The position numbers were made by a program, and so were the translations under genes. A stretch of DNA of 64,000 bases from Nonomuraea fuscirosea (lineage in GTDB: Bacteria > Actinomycetota > Actinomycetes > Streptosporangiales > Streptosporangiaceae), in the NCBI RefSeq assembly GCF_003001935.1, contig NZ_PVNG01000021.1:186001-250000 (forward strand), in the 5' to 3' direction. The notes under the pieces were generated by a model. The model saw only the letters and a list, made by a program, of their open reading frames with translations. It was not told the DNA's origin and did no database searches. The first letter of the stretch is position 1. Every line of letters starts with the position of its first letter. Below, in pieces: positions 1 through 8,789 of this stretch.

Positions 1-815
1 GACAGGTCCGCCTCGGCCCAGCGGGGCGAGCGGGCGAAGGCGGCGAACATCGTGGTGACCCCGAACATCCAGGTGACCCGGTGCTCACCGATGAGGTCGT
101 AGCACTCGTCCACGTCCCACGACGGCATGATCACCGAGCGGCCGCCCTTGAGGAAGGTCGGCAGCAGGGTCTGGTTCAGAGCCGCGACGTGGAACAGCGG
201 CGCGCTGATCAGCGTCACCTCCTCGCTGGTGACGTCGACGCCGAGGAGCAGGTTGAAGCAGTTCCACACGAGGTTGGCGTGGGTGAGCAGCGCGCCCTTG
301 GGCCGCCCGGTCGTTCCGGAGGTGTAGAGGATGAGCGCCGGGTCGTCCGGCCGCACGGGCGTGTCGATCGGGGTGGGGTCGCCCGCCGCGAGCCAGGTCT
401 CGTAGTGGCTCTCCCCCGGAGCCGGGGCGCCGACGGCGACGAGGTGCGGCGGAGGGACCGGCAGGGCCCGGACCGTCTCGGCGCACTCGGGCGCGTAGAT
501 CAGCACCGTGGCGCCCGAGTGGTCCAGCATGTAGCCGATCTCGGGCGCGGCCAGGCGGAAGTTCAGCGGCACGAAGATCGCCCCGAGCAGGTGCGCGGCG
601 AACATCGTCTCGACGAAGGCGACGTGGTTGCGGCCGAGGTAGGCGACCCGGTCACCGGCCCGCACCCCCGAAGCGCGCAGCCGCGACGCCAGCCGGGTGG
701 TCCGCTCGTGGACCTCCGCGTAGGTGACGGACCGGTCCGCGAGAACGAACGCGGTCCGGTCCGGGGTCATCCGTGCCCGGCGGGCGGGCCAGCCGCCCAG
801 TCCGGCGTTGCGCAT
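1..815 (-). CDS. Acyl-CoA synthetase (AMP-binding), C-terminus cut by window edge
   Basis: Adenylate-forming ligase that would activate a carboxylic acid to its CoA thioester with ATP. The first 271 residues are visible and the reading frame runs off the left edge. The N-terminus reads MRNAGLGGWPARRARMTPD. The family phosphate-binding loop is present as YTSGTTGRPKGALLTH (about residues 165-180), followed by the expected PLFHVAALNQTLLP segment. The ATG at 815 is preceded by AGGAGAG with good spacing. It is the last visible gene of the SDR-amidohydrolase-MaoC unit on this strand, 52 bp after the MaoC stop. Substrate unknown; the neighbours suggest a hydroxylated or unsaturated acid. Confidence 0.9.
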   Translation of the reverse strand, partial: MRNAGLGGWPARRARMTPDRTAFVLADRSVTYAEVHERTTRLASRLRASGVRAGDRVAYLGRNHVAFVETMFAAHLLGAIFVPLNFRLAAPEIGYMLDHSGATVLIYAPECAETVRALPVPPPHLVAVGAPAPGESHYETWLAAGDPTPIDTPVRPDDPALILYTSGTTGRPKGALLTHANLVWNCFNLLLGVDVTSEEVTLISAPLFHVAALNQTLLPTFLKGGRSVIMPSWDVDECYDLIGEHRVTWMFGVTTMFAAFARSPRWAEADL

Positions 816-867
816 CGGTGTTCGCTCTCCTGTCGGCGGGGGGACCCGGGACTCCGTACGGGCGGCG

Positions 868-1326
868 TCAGGCGTAGTGCCGCAGGAGGGCCCGGGCCAC
901 GCAGGCCGGCTTGCCCGACCCTTCGATCTCGACGGTGAAGTCGAGGTGCATCTGGACGCCGTCGCCGGGGACGTCCTCGACCGAGGCGACGACGCCGGCC
1001 AGGCGGATCCTGGCGCCCACCTTGACCGGGGCGGGGAAGCGCACCTTGTCCAGGCCGTAGTTGATGCTCATCTTCACGTCCTGGATGTCCAGCAGCTCGT
1101 TGAACAGCGGGATGACCAGGGCCAGGGTCAGGTAGCCGTGCGCGATCGTGCCGCCGAACGGCCCGGCCGCGGCTCTGCCAGGGTCGACGTGGATCCACTG
1201 GTGGTCGTCGGTGGCGTCGGCGAAGGTGTTCACCCGGTCCTGGGTGATCTCGTGCCAGCCGGTGTGGCCGAGGTCCTTGCCGCTCAGCGCCCTGATCTCA
1301 TCGAGCCCTCGCGCGGTGGTGGTCAT
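868..1326 (-). CDS. MaoC-like (R)-specific enoyl-CoA hydratase
   Basis: 152-residue hot-dog-fold protein of the MaoC dehydratase family, which hydrates 2-enoyl-CoA or dehydrates 3-hydroxyacyl-CoA. The family catalytic block is visible as FADATDDHQWIHVDP (about residues 35-49) with the Asp/His pair, then GPFGGTIAHGYLTLAL. Its length is normal for a single-domain member. The ATG at 1326 overlaps the stop of the upstream amidohydrolase gene by 4 bp (ATGA), so translation is probably coupled. The neighbouring SDR and CoA ligase suggest a beta-oxidation-like step. Confidence 0.92.
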   Translation of the reverse strand: MTTTARGLDEIRALSGKDLGHTGWHEITQDRVNTFADATDDHQWIHVDPGRAAAGPFGGTIAHGYLTLALVIPLFNELLDIQDVKMSINYGLDKVRFPAPVKVGARIRLAGVVASVEDVPGDGVQMHLDFTVEIEGSGKPACVARALLRHYA

Positions 1327-2222
1327 GCCGGTGCCGTCCTCTCCTGGGTGCCGAGCCCGAGCAGGCGTACGGCGTTGTCCTTCAGAATCTTCGGGCGGAC
1401 CTCGGGCTTGATGTCGAGCTTGGCGAAGTCGCCGAGCCAGCGGTCCGGGGTGATCACGGGGTAGTCGGAGCCGAAGAGCACCTTGTCCTTGAGCAGCGTG
1501 TTGGCGTAGCGCACGAGCTGCGGCGGGAAGTACTTCGGCGACCAGCCCGACAGGTCGATGTACACGTACGGCTTGTGGGTGGCCACCGCGAGCGCCTCGT
1601 CCTGCCACGGGAACGACGGATGGGCCAGGATGATCCGCAGTTCGGGGAAGTCCACGGCCACGTCGTCCACCAGCATCGGGTTGCCGTACTTGAGCCGGAT
1701 GCCGCCCCCACCGGGAACGCCGGCGCCGATGCCGGTCTGCCCGGTGTGGAACAGCGCCGGGACGCCCAGCTCCTCGATCGCCTCGTACAGCGGGTAGGCC
1801 ACCGGGTCGTTGGGGGCGATGCCCTGGATGCTCGGGTGGAACTTGAAGCCGCGCACGCCGTGCTCGGCGACCAGCCGCCGCGCCTCGCGCGCACCAGCCC
1901 GGCCCTTCCACGGGTCGACGCTGGCGAACGGGATCAGCACGTCGGCGTGCTCGGCGCAGCTCTGCGCGACCTCCTCGTTGGAGATGCGCGGGTGCCCGGT
2001 GGCGTGCTCGGCGTCCACGGTGAACACCACCGCGGCCATGTTCCGCTCCCGGTAGTACGCGGCCATCTCCGGAATGGCCGGCTGCCGGTGCCCGTGGGCC
2101 TTGAAGTAGTTCTCGGAGGCGCCGAACAGCTCCGGGCTGAGCGAGCCGTGGCCGTCCTTGGAGATCTCGGCGTGGGTGTGCACGTCGATCGCGACCAGGC
2201 CGGCGACGTTCATGGCCGTCAC
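1323..2222 (-). CDS. Amidohydrolase-2 family metal-dependent hydrolase/decarboxylase
   Basis: 299-residue TIM-barrel protein of the amidohydrolase-2 (ACMSD-like) family. The HxH metal motif is at the N-terminus (AIDVHTHAEI, about residues 12-21), a central FKFHPSIQG and LFHTGQTG carry the next His residues, ILAHPSFPW follows, and FGSDYP near residue 258 supplies the conserved Asp. The family contains C-C or C-N hydrolases and non-oxidative decarboxylases of aromatic or keto acids; the sequence does not decide which. It starts 1 bp after the SDR stop and overlaps MaoC, so it belongs to the same operon. Confidence 0.88.
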   Translation of the reverse strand: MTAMNVAGLVAIDVHTHAEISKDGHGSLSPELFGASENYFKAHGHRQPAIPEMAAYYRERNMAAVVFTVDAEHATGHPRISNEEVAQSCAEHADVLIPFASVDPWKGRAGAREARRLVAEHGVRGFKFHPSIQGIAPNDPVAYPLYEAIEELGVPALFHTGQTGIGAGVPGGGGIRLKYGNPMLVDDVAVDFPELRIILAHPSFPWQDEALAVATHKPYVYIDLSGWSPKYFPPQLVRYANTLLKDKVLFGSDYPVITPDRWLGDFAKLDIKPEVRPKILKDNAVRLLGLGTQERTAPA

Positions 2223-2223
2223 G

Positions 2224-3150
2224 TCAGGCTCCCTGGCCGTTCTGGGCGGGGACCTGGGGGGCGGGGATGCCGTACGTCTCCGGTTCGGCGCCGACGCCCG
2301 ACCGCCAGGAGGCGGCGACGGCGTCGGCCGACCATCCGCCGTCGGCGAAGGCGACGGCCTTCTCGGCGGGGTGCGACCACAGGGCGAGGCGGTCGCCGCC
2401 GATCCCGATCGCCTGGCCGCTCACCCCGGCGGAGGCGTCCGAGGCGAGGAAGACGACGAGCCCCGCCACGTCCTCGACGGTGCCCAGCCCCTCGTCCCTG
2501 CGCAGCCAGGCGGGGAACGGCCGGCCGGTGCGCTCGGACTCCTCGATGATCGGCGCGAACGCGGGGATGGTCCTGGTCATCTCCGTGGCCGCCACCGGCA
2601 CGACGGCGTTCACGGTGATGTCCGCCCTGGCCAGTTCCATCGCCCAGGTCCTGGCCATCGCCACGATGCCGGCCTTGGCGGCGGCGTAGTTGGTCTGGCC
2701 GAAGTTCCCGCGCTGGCCCGCCGGTGAGGAGATCAGGATCAGCCGGCCGCCGCTCCCCTGCTCGCGCATCCGGATCGCCGCGGCCCGCGCGCAGGTGAAC
2801 GTGCCGCGCAGGTGCACGTCGATCACCGCGTCGAAGTCGTCGTCCGTCATCTTCCACAGGACCCGGTCGCGCAGGATGCCGGCGTTGGTGACCATCACGT
2901 CCAGCCGGCCGTACTCCTCGACCGCGGCGGCGACCAGCCGGTCGGCCACCTCGGCCGATCCGACCGGGCCGGCGACGCCGTGTGCCCGGCCGCCGGCGCC
3001 GGTGATGGCCGCGGCGGCCCGCGAGGCCGCTTCGGCGTCCACGTCGTTGACGATCACCGCCGCTCCGGCCGCGGCCAGCGCCTCGGCGTACGCGCGGCCG
3101 AGCCCGCGGCCCGCACCGGTGACCACGGCGACTTTGCCGGACAGATCCAT
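2224..3150 (-). CDS. Short-chain dehydrogenase/reductase with C-terminal extension
   Basis: 308-residue NAD(P)-dependent oxidoreductase. The nucleotide motif TGAGRGLG is at residues 12-19, NAG at about 90, and the active site is Ser-Ser plus YAAAK near 150-170. Unlike 250-residue SDRs, it has about 60 further residues after the fold (LALWSHPAEKAVAFADGGWS and beyond), as seen in 3-hydroxyacyl-CoA dehydrogenases that partner MaoC hydratases. I chose ATG 3150 because AGGGGGAA precedes it; an upstream in-frame ATG at 3189 lies inside the promoter. It is the first gene of the SDR-amidohydrolase-MaoC-ligase unit, so a 3-hydroxyacyl-CoA oxidation role is inferred. Confidence 0.9.
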   Translation of the reverse strand: MDLSGKVAVVTGAGRGLGRAYAEALAAAGAAVIVNDVDAEAASRAAAAITGAGGRAHGVAGPVGSAEVADRLVAAAVEEYGRLDVMVTNAGILRDRVLWKMTDDDFDAVIDVHLRGTFTCARAAAIRMREQGSGGRLILISSPAGQRGNFGQTNYAAAKAGIVAMARTWAMELARADITVNAVVPVAATEMTRTIPAFAPIIEESERTGRPFPAWLRRDEGLGTVEDVAGLVVFLASDASAGVSGQAIGIGGDRLALWSHPAEKAVAFADGGWSADAVAASWRSGVGAEPETYGIPAPQVPAQNGQGA

Positions 3151-3184
3151 GTGATTCCCCCTGAGATTTATGGCGGATGACGCG

Positions 3185-3214
3185 AACATAAGGCAGTTTT
3201 GTGACGACCGTCAA
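3185..3214 (-). promoter_or_regulatory. Promoter of the SDR operon with overlapping palindrome
   Basis: On the minus strand, TTGACG (3214-3209) and TATGTT (3190-3185) are 18 bp apart, a good vegetative promoter about 35 bp before the SDR start. The -35 box overlaps the dyad TGAC-GACC-GTCA (3202-3213), a plausible operator. It splits the island into two transcription units. Confidence 0.6.
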
Positions 3215-3278
3215 TGATGTGCCCAACATGCCGGGTTTTCGGGGTTCGGGCTGTGACGTGCCCCGCGGGCGACGCCGG

Positions 3279-4556
3279 TCAGGTCAGGACCACGTCCTCC
3301 AGCCACCGGCCGACCTGTGCGGCCACGTCGTCGCCGAAGGTGCGGGTGTCCACGTTGTCGGCGTGGATCTCGATCACCGGGAACCCGGCCGCCTCCAGCG
3401 CCCTGGCGGTGAAGTAGCTGCCCCGGGGGTCGTCGGAGACCAGGTGGACCACGCCGTCGATGCCGTGCAGGCGGGCCTCCTTGACGTACCACTCGCTCGA
3501 CCACGGCGGGGTGTAGAGCTGGTCGCTGAAGGCGGCGAACCGCGCCGCCAGCGCCCTCATGGGGTCGTCGCCGTAGCGGAGGTATCCGTCGGCGGCGACG
3601 GCGAGGTACATCGACCAGACGAACACCGCGCCGTACTCCTCCTGGAAACGCTGGTAGAAGCCCATGTCGTACCAGAGGCCGCGGCCGATCCACATCAGCC
3701 GGGCCCGCTCCCCCGGGCACGCGGCGTGACCCGAGTCGACGCGTTCGCGCACCTCCTCGTAGAAGCGCCTGGCGATGTCCCTGGCCCACTCGGTGCCGCG
3801 GTGCCACTGCGGGAGCATGACGCTGGGGATGCTGTCGACCACGCCGAGCGGCGCGGGCCGGGCGCGGGCGATGAGGTCGCGCGCCTTCCTGTTCCACTCC
3901 TCCTGCTCGTTGACCAGGGCCAGCACCTCGCGGAAGCGGGTCTCGCTGAAGCGCCTGCCGGTGGTGGTCTCCAGGAATCTGACCAGGTTCTCCAGCTCGG
4001 CGGTGAGCAGGTCCAGCCGGGCCGGGCCGACGGCCTGCTCCCACCGGTGCGGCATGAGCTCCCACCAGTTGACGGGGACCTCGTTCTCGGCCGCGCTCTC
4101 CAGGGGGTAGAAGATGACGCCGGGCTCACGACCCCAGAGGTCGAAGATCTTGCGGGTGACGTCGCCGGAGGCGTCGCCGACGATGATGTCCGGCCTGGGC
4201 AGGCCGCCCCACGGGCCGGCCTCCGGCTCCGGGTCGAACGCCGCGCCGAGGGTGACCGCGTTGTACTGCTCGGAGTAGTCGGGGTAGCCGCGCCGCCGGA
4301 CCAGCTCCAGGTAGTGCCCTGAGCGCTGCTTGGCGGCCACCAGCGACGCCCACCACTGGCCGACCGCGTACGGGATGTCCATCGTGCGGAAGATCTCGTG
4401 CGGGACGTCCGCGTTGAGCAGGGCGAACGGCTCGCCGGCGGCGACCCGGCGGCGCAGGTCGGCGAACCACTCCCGCTGGTGGGCGCCCGCCTCGGCCGCC
4501 GTGGCCAGCGACTTCACTCCCCGGGAGGTGCTGCCGGGCGTTCTCACATCGGACAT
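3279..4556 (-). CDS. 2-hydroxyacyl-CoA dehydratase/benzoyl-CoA reductase family, large subunit-like
   Basis: 425-residue protein resembling HgdB/BcrB-type subunits, which normally bind a [4Fe-4S] cluster and receive low-potential electrons for reductive dehydration or ring reduction. Family landmarks are recognisable: FRTMDIPYAVGQWW near the N-terminus, DIIVGDASG, and the C-terminal DGVVHLVSDDPRGSY followed by AAGFPVIEIHADN. The odd point is that only one Cys is visible (in HAACPGER). Positions that carry cluster ligands in the family appear as non-Cys residues here (PDYSEQYN, VSDDPRG). ATG 4556 follows AAGGAA and overlaps the partner gene by 13 bp. Family assignment is by pattern; the reaction is unknown. 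Confidence 0.75.
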   Translation of the reverse strand: MSDVRTPGSTSRGVKSLATAAEAGAHQREWFADLRRRVAAGEPFALLNADVPHEIFRTMDIPYAVGQWWASLVAAKQRSGHYLELVRRRGYPDYSEQYNAVTLGAAFDPEPEAGPWGGLPRPDIIVGDASGDVTRKIFDLWGREPGVIFYPLESAAENEVPVNWWELMPHRWEQAVGPARLDLLTAELENLVRFLETTTGRRFSETRFREVLALVNEQEEWNRKARDLIARARPAPLGVVDSIPSVMLPQWHRGTEWARDIARRFYEEVRERVDSGHAACPGERARLMWIGRGLWYDMGFYQRFQEEYGAVFVWSMYLAVAADGYLRYGDDPMRALAARFAAFSDQLYTPPWSSEWYVKEARLHGIDGVVHLVSDDPRGSYFTARALEAAGFPVIEIHADNVDTRTFGDDVAAQVGRWLEDVVLT

Positions 4557-5632
4557 GGGTGTTCCTTCCGCAGAGCGGCCAGGTCGACGCGGCCGTACTC
4601 CTGGCGTTCCAGCAGCACGGCGGGGATGTCCAGCGCCGCGCGCTGCGCGGGGAAGTCCCAGGCCGGCGCCTCGTCCCCGGCCCGGCAGTAGGCGACGAAG
4701 AGCTCGGCCCGGCACCGCCGCACGGCCGCCGCCGCGTACGCGGCGCGCTCGCCCGCCGTGGCCCGGTGCGCGGCCGGGCCGCCGCGGTGGTGGTGCTCGG
4801 CCAGCGCGTCGAGGCCGCCCGCGCCGACCGGCCCCTCCACGGCGAGGTCGCCGAATGAGTGGTCCTCGCCGACGATCACCTGGCCCTCGGACTCGACGGC
4901 CTCGTACACGTGCGGCGTGTCGTGGTCGCTACCGCTCAGGAAGACCCGCCGCCCGGGGTGCTCCTCCAGCCGTCCCGCCTCGGCCAGCAGCCGGCGCAGC
5001 AGCGCGACGTGCTCGGCCACGGGCAGGGCCGCGTTGACGACCGCGAGGAACTGCCGCCCGGTGAGGCGGGCGGGCACGGTCCTGCGCAGCTCGGCGGCGG
5101 CGGCCAGCAGCCGGCGCCGCTCGTCGTGCGCCGCCACCGCGCCGGCCAGGTCGAGGGCGCGGCCGGTCCAGGTCTCCAGCCTGGCGGCGAACTCGCCGAG
5201 CCGGCGGCGGTTGTACCGGGTGGTCGTGCGGTGCGGCAGGTGCCGGAGGTCCACCAGGTACGCCTCGGGCAGTCCCGCGCCCGGCTCCACCCGGCCCAGT
5301 TCGCGCAGCGCGTAGAACAGGCGCAGGGACGCCTCGCAGTCGTGCGAGACCACGACACGATCCAGCTCGCCGAAGGACCCGTCGAGCAGCCGGGTGAGCA
5401 CCGATCGGGCCGCCGGGTCCACCCCGCGGCCCAGGTACCGGTCGCCGGGCGCGGAGCCGGATCCTGGGTCGCCCGTCAGGCGGAGGGCGTGCACCCCGGC
5501 GGCGGTGAGCAGCTCGACCGGCAGGTCGCTCCCGACGTAGCCGACGACCGGAGCCCGGCCGTCCGGCCGGTTCCCCGCGGGTGCGCCGCTCCGGGCGTAG
5601 GCCTCCTCCAGCGCGGCCAGTGCCGTGGGCAC
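4544..5632 (-). CDS. 2-hydroxyacyl-CoA dehydratase family, second subunit-like
   Basis: 362-residue partner of the downstream large subunit. A Rossmann-like start (PVVGYVGSDLPVELLTAAG, about 28-46) matches the GYxxxxVPxEL region of HgdC/BcrC-type subunits. Two family cysteine positions are kept, in VVSHDCEAS (about 100) and FVAYCRAGDE (near 319), while the third, usually in a DDxC motif, reads GEDHSFG. It starts 1 bp after the CoA-transferase stop and overlaps the next gene, so the pair is translationally coupled and probably forms a heterodimer. No activator ATPase gene (BadF/HgdC-activator type) is visible in the window. Confidence 0.72.
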   Translation of the reverse strand: MPTALAALEEAYARSGAPAGNRPDGRAPVVGYVGSDLPVELLTAAGVHALRLTGDPGSGSAPGDRYLGRGVDPAARSVLTRLLDGSFGELDRVVVSHDCEASLRLFYALRELGRVEPGAGLPEAYLVDLRHLPHRTTTRYNRRRLGEFAARLETWTGRALDLAGAVAAHDERRRLLAAAAELRRTVPARLTGRQFLAVVNAALPVAEHVALLRRLLAEAGRLEEHPGRRVFLSGSDHDTPHVYEAVESEGQVIVGEDHSFGDLAVEGPVGAGGLDALAEHHHRGGPAAHRATAGERAAYAAAAVRRCRAELFVAYCRAGDEAPAWDFPAQRAALDIPAVLLERQEYGRVDLAALRKEHPCPM

Positions 5633-5633
5633 G

Positions 5634-6872
5634 TCAGATCACTCCTTCCCCGGCCAGCGCCTTGAGCTCGTCGTCGGAGTAGCCGAGCAGCCCGCCGTAG
5701 ACCTCGGTGTTGTGCTCGCCGAGGCCGGGCGCGGGCCGGTCGAACGCCGTCTCCGAGGCGGAGAAGCGGAGCGGCACCCCGCTCCCGTACAGGTCCGCGC
5801 GGTGGCCGTGGCGCGGATGCGCCAGCGGCACGACCTCCTCGCGCTCCAGCACGAGCGGGTCGCGTACGGCGTCGCCGGGCTCGCGCACCTCGGCGGCGGG
5901 CACGCCGTGCCGGGTCAGCAGGCCGAGGACCGACGCGAGCGGGAGGTCCGCCGCCCACGAGCCCACGAGCTCGTGCAGCTCCCCCGCGTTGGCCACGCGC
6001 GCGTCCCGGGAGGCGAAGCGGGGGTCCTCGGCCAGGTCGTCGCGTCCCATCGCGGCGAACAGGCCGCGGGCAAAGGCGTCGGTGGGGCCGCACAGCGCGA
6101 ACCAGCCGTCCGCGGCCGGGAACGTGCCGAACGGCGCCAGCCGGGGCACGGTCGTCCCCGTGCGCATGGGCAGGCCCAGCTTCTCGTAGGCGTCGAACGG
6201 CTCGCACGCCACCAGCGAGGTGAGCGCCCCCAGCATGGACACGTCCACGTGCTGGCCCCGGCCGGTCGCGTCGGCCCGCAGGACCGCGGCGAGCGTGCCG
6301 ATCACCGCGTACAGCGGCGCGACCAGGTCGCCCACCGGCAGCCCGAAGCGGACCGGCGGCTCGCCTGGCGCGCCCGCGGTCATCATCACGCCGCTGAGCG
6401 CCTGGATGATGGTGTCCATCGCCTTGCCGGAGCCGGGGCCGCCCTGCGCGCCGAAACCGCTGATCGAGGTGCACACGATGCGCGGGTTGATCGCGCCGGC
6501 CCAGTCGTGGCCGATGCCGAGCCGCTCCATGACCCCCGCGCTGTAGTTGTCGATCATGATGTCCGACACCCGGACCAGCCCGGCCAGGACGTCGCGGGCC
6601 TTGGGGTGCTTCAGGTTGAGGGTGACGCTCTGCTTGCCGCGGCCGCGCAGGAGCATCGACACGGACATGTCGTCGTCCTCGCGGCGGGCCGGTGTCAGCC
6701 CGCCGGCGCCGAGGTAAGGGGCGTTGTTGCGGGAGCTGTCGCCGCCGGTCAGCGGGTTCTCCACCTTGATCACGCGGGCGCCGAGCCCGGCGAGCAGCAG
6801 GGTCGCGTACGGTCCCGACAGCGCGGTGGTCAGGTCGATCACCGTGCGGCCGGCGAGCGGGCGCTCAGCCAC
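5634..6872 (-). CDS. CaiB/BaiF-type (class III) CoA transferase
   Basis: 412-residue class III CoA transferase that moves CoA between an acyl-CoA and a free acid. The N-terminus RTVIDLTTALSGPYATLLLA and VIKVENPLTGGDSSRN are typical, and the region around VDVSMLGALTSLVA holds the catalytic Asp. Length matches the family. It overlaps the CapA-like gene by 8 bp upstream and nearly abuts the dehydratase-like pair downstream. CoA transferases commonly feed 2-hydroxyacyl-CoA dehydratases, which supports a joint pathway. Confidence 0.92.
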   Translation of the reverse strand: MAERPLAGRTVIDLTTALSGPYATLLLAGLGARVIKVENPLTGGDSSRNNAPYLGAGGLTPARREDDDMSVSMLLRGRGKQSVTLNLKHPKARDVLAGLVRVSDIMIDNYSAGVMERLGIGHDWAGAINPRIVCTSISGFGAQGGPGSGKAMDTIIQALSGVMMTAGAPGEPPVRFGLPVGDLVAPLYAVIGTLAAVLRADATGRGQHVDVSMLGALTSLVACEPFDAYEKLGLPMRTGTTVPRLAPFGTFPAADGWFALCGPTDAFARGLFAAMGRDDLAEDPRFASRDARVANAGELHELVGSWAADLPLASVLGLLTRHGVPAAEVREPGDAVRDPLVLEREEVVPLAHPRHGHRADLYGSGVPLRFSASETAFDRPAPGLGEHNTEVYGGLLGYSDDELKALAGEGVI

Positions 6873-7986
6873 CCAGCACCACCTCCTCCCCCTCCCAGCG
6901 GAACTCCGTCCGCAGCCCGGCCCGCCGGGTGATCTGCTCGATGTAGGACACGACCCGCCGTCCCTCCTCGTCGTTACCGAGCGGCACCGGGCGGCCGGCG
7001 TCGTCGATCCAGCAGGGCACGAGCCCGGCCGTGACCAGGCCGTCGCGGTCGAAGCGGCACAGCGCGATGGCGGTGTTGCGGCTCTCGGGGTGGAAGGGGT
7101 AGTACGGCATGTCCGGGTCCGGGGCGAAGCCGTACAGTTCCACCCTGCGGCGCGCCCACGCGGCCCGTTCGTCCTCGTCGCCCGCCGCGGGCGTCAGCGC
7201 GTGGGTGACGGTGACGAAGTTGCCCAGCCCGTGGTAGATCGGCCGGCCGCGGTACATCTCGACGCCTCGCATGATGTGGGCGTGGTGGGCGAACACGGCG
7301 TGCGCGCCGGCGTCCACGGCGGCGTGGGCCACGGGCCGCTCGTACATCGCCAGGACGGCGGGCGTGTGCCCGACGCCCTTGTGCAGCGACACCAGCACGA
7401 CGTCGGCCTCGGCGGCCAGGGCCGCCACGTCCGCGGCCATCCGCTCCAGGGACTCGGGGTCGGCGAAGGTGTAGACGGCGGGCGGCCCGCCGGGGCTGGC
7501 GTGGTCGAGTTCGTAGTGGGTGAGCACCTTGACGTACGCGCAGCCCGGTTTGCGGCTGGTCGCCCACGACTCGCGGGGACCGACGCAGTTGTAGCTCAGC
7601 ACGCCGACGCGCAGCCCGTCGCGCTCCACGACGGCGGGGCGGCGGGCCTGGTCGAGGGTCGGTCCGGCGCCGGCGGTGGCCAGCCCGGCCTCGGCCGCGT
7701 ACGTGATCGTGTCGGCCACGCCCTGGTCGCCGGCGTCGTAGACGTGGTTGCCCGCGAGCGTCACCACGTGGAAGCCGGCGTCGGCGACCGCGCGGAGCGC
7801 GGCGGGGTCGGCGGGCGGCGCGGGGACGTCGGTGCTGACCTGGGCGGCGGACGTGCTGTGCGGCACCTCCACGTGGCCGATCACCACGCCGCCCCGGCCC
7901 AGCGTCTCCCGGGTGGGGTCGAAGAAGGACGCGGGATCGGGCTCGTCGACGACCAGGTCGCCGACGGCCATCACCGTGAGGCTCAC
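6865..7986 (-). CDS. CapA-family metallophosphatase-like protein
   Basis: 373-residue protein of the CapA (poly-gamma-glutamate synthesis) family. Calcineurin-like signatures are visible: MAVGDLVV at the start, [12 protein letters not shown] near 95, [12 protein letters not shown] near 200, and [24 protein letters not shown] near 240. No signal peptide is seen, so it is probably cytoplasmic, unlike CapA itself. GTG 7986 overlaps the ATPase stop (GTGA). Similar stand-alone proteins occur inside catabolic operons, where they may hydrolyse amide or phosphate bonds; the function here is unknown. Confidence 0.85.
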   Translation of the reverse strand: MSLTVMAVGDLVVDEPDPASFFDPTRETLGRGGVVIGHVEVPHSTSAAQVSTDVPAPPADPAALRAVADAGFHVVTLAGNHVYDAGDQGVADTITYAAEAGLATAGAGPTLDQARRPAVVERDGLRVGVLSYNCVGPRESWATSRKPGCAYVKVLTHYELDHASPGGPPAVYTFADPESLERMAADVAALAAEADVVLVSLHKGVGHTPAVLAMYERPVAHAAVDAGAHAVFAHHAHIMRGVEMYRGRPIYHGLGNFVTVTHALTPAAGDEDERAAWARRRVELYGFAPDPDMPYYPFHPESRNTAIALCRFDRDGLVTAGLVPCWIDDAGRPVPLGNDEEGRRVVSYIEQITRRAGLRTEFRWEGEEVVLGG

Positions 7987-8789
7987 GACGTGCTCTCCTC
8001 TACAGGGGTCTTTCCGGCCTGGCCGGAGAAGCGCGACAGGAAGGCGCGCAGGCGGGGCGAGGCGGGGTCGTCGAAGATCTCCTCGGGGGTGCCGGTCGCG
8101 GCCACCCGGCCCTCCTCCATGAAGACGCAGCGATCGGCCACCTCGCGGGCGAAGCTCATCTCGTGCGTCACGATGATCATGGTCATGCCGCCGCGGGCCA
8201 GGTCGAGCACCACGCTCAGCACCTCGTCCACCAGCTCGGGGTCCAGGGCGCTGGTGGGCTCGTCGAACAGCATGATCCGCGGATTGGTGGCCAGGGCCCT
8301 GGCGATGGCGACGCGCTGCTGCTGGCCGCCGGAGAGCATCCGGGGGTGGGCGTCCGCCTTGCCGGCCAGCCCCACCCGTTCCAGCAGCCGCAGCGCCTCC
8401 TCGCGCGCCTCCGCCGGCGAGCGGCCGTGCACCGCGACCTGCGCCTCGACCACGTTGCGCAGCACGCTCCAGTGCGCGAACAGGTTGAACTGCTGGAAGA
8501 CCATGCCCATGCGGCCGCGCTGGGCGGCCACCCGGCGGTCCGGCAGGGGACGCAGGTGGCCCCGCTGCAGTTCGTAGCCGAGCAGCTCCCCGTCGAGGTA
8601 CATGGCCCCGCCGTCGATGCTCTCCAGCTGGTGGACGCAGCGGACCAGGGTGGACTTGCCCGATCCGGACGGGCCGATGACGGTGACCACCTCGCCCTCG
8701 TGCACGTCCAGGTCCACGCCGTCGAGGGCCTGGTGGTCACCGAACCGCTTGCGCACGCCACGGACGCGCAGGACGGGCGTGCCGCTCAC
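7983..8789 (-). CDS. Polar amino-acid ABC transporter ATP-binding protein
   Basis: 268-residue ABC ATPase. Walker [10 protein letters not shown] is near residue 37, the Q-loop MVFQQFNLF near 95, signature LSGGQQQR near 150, Walker [13 protein letters not shown] near 172, and the switch His in VTHEMSF. This fits the HisP/GlnQ (PAAT) class. GTG 8789 overlaps the permease stop by 4 bp (GTGA), and its own stop overlaps the CapA-like start in the same way. Confidence 0.95.
   Translation of the reverse strand: MSGTPVLRVRGVRKRFGDHQALDGVDLDVHEGEVVTVIGPSGSGKSTLVRCVHQLESIDGGAMYLDGELLGYELQRGHLRPLPDRRVAAQRGRMGMVFQQFNLFAHWSVLRNVVEAQVAVHGRSPAEAREEALRLLERVGLAGKADAHPRMLSGGQQQRVAIARALATNPRIMLFDEPTSALDPELVDEVLSVVLDLARGGMTMIIVTHEMSFAREVADRCVFMEEGRVAATGTPEEIFDDPASPRLRAFLSRFSGQAGKTPVEESTS

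Noticed and set aside
3279-5632. Calling the pair benzoyl-CoA reductase or 2-hydroxyglutaryl-CoA dehydratase
   Set aside because: Family resemblance is clear but the cluster ligands and activator needed for either reaction are missing, so only the superfamily is stated.
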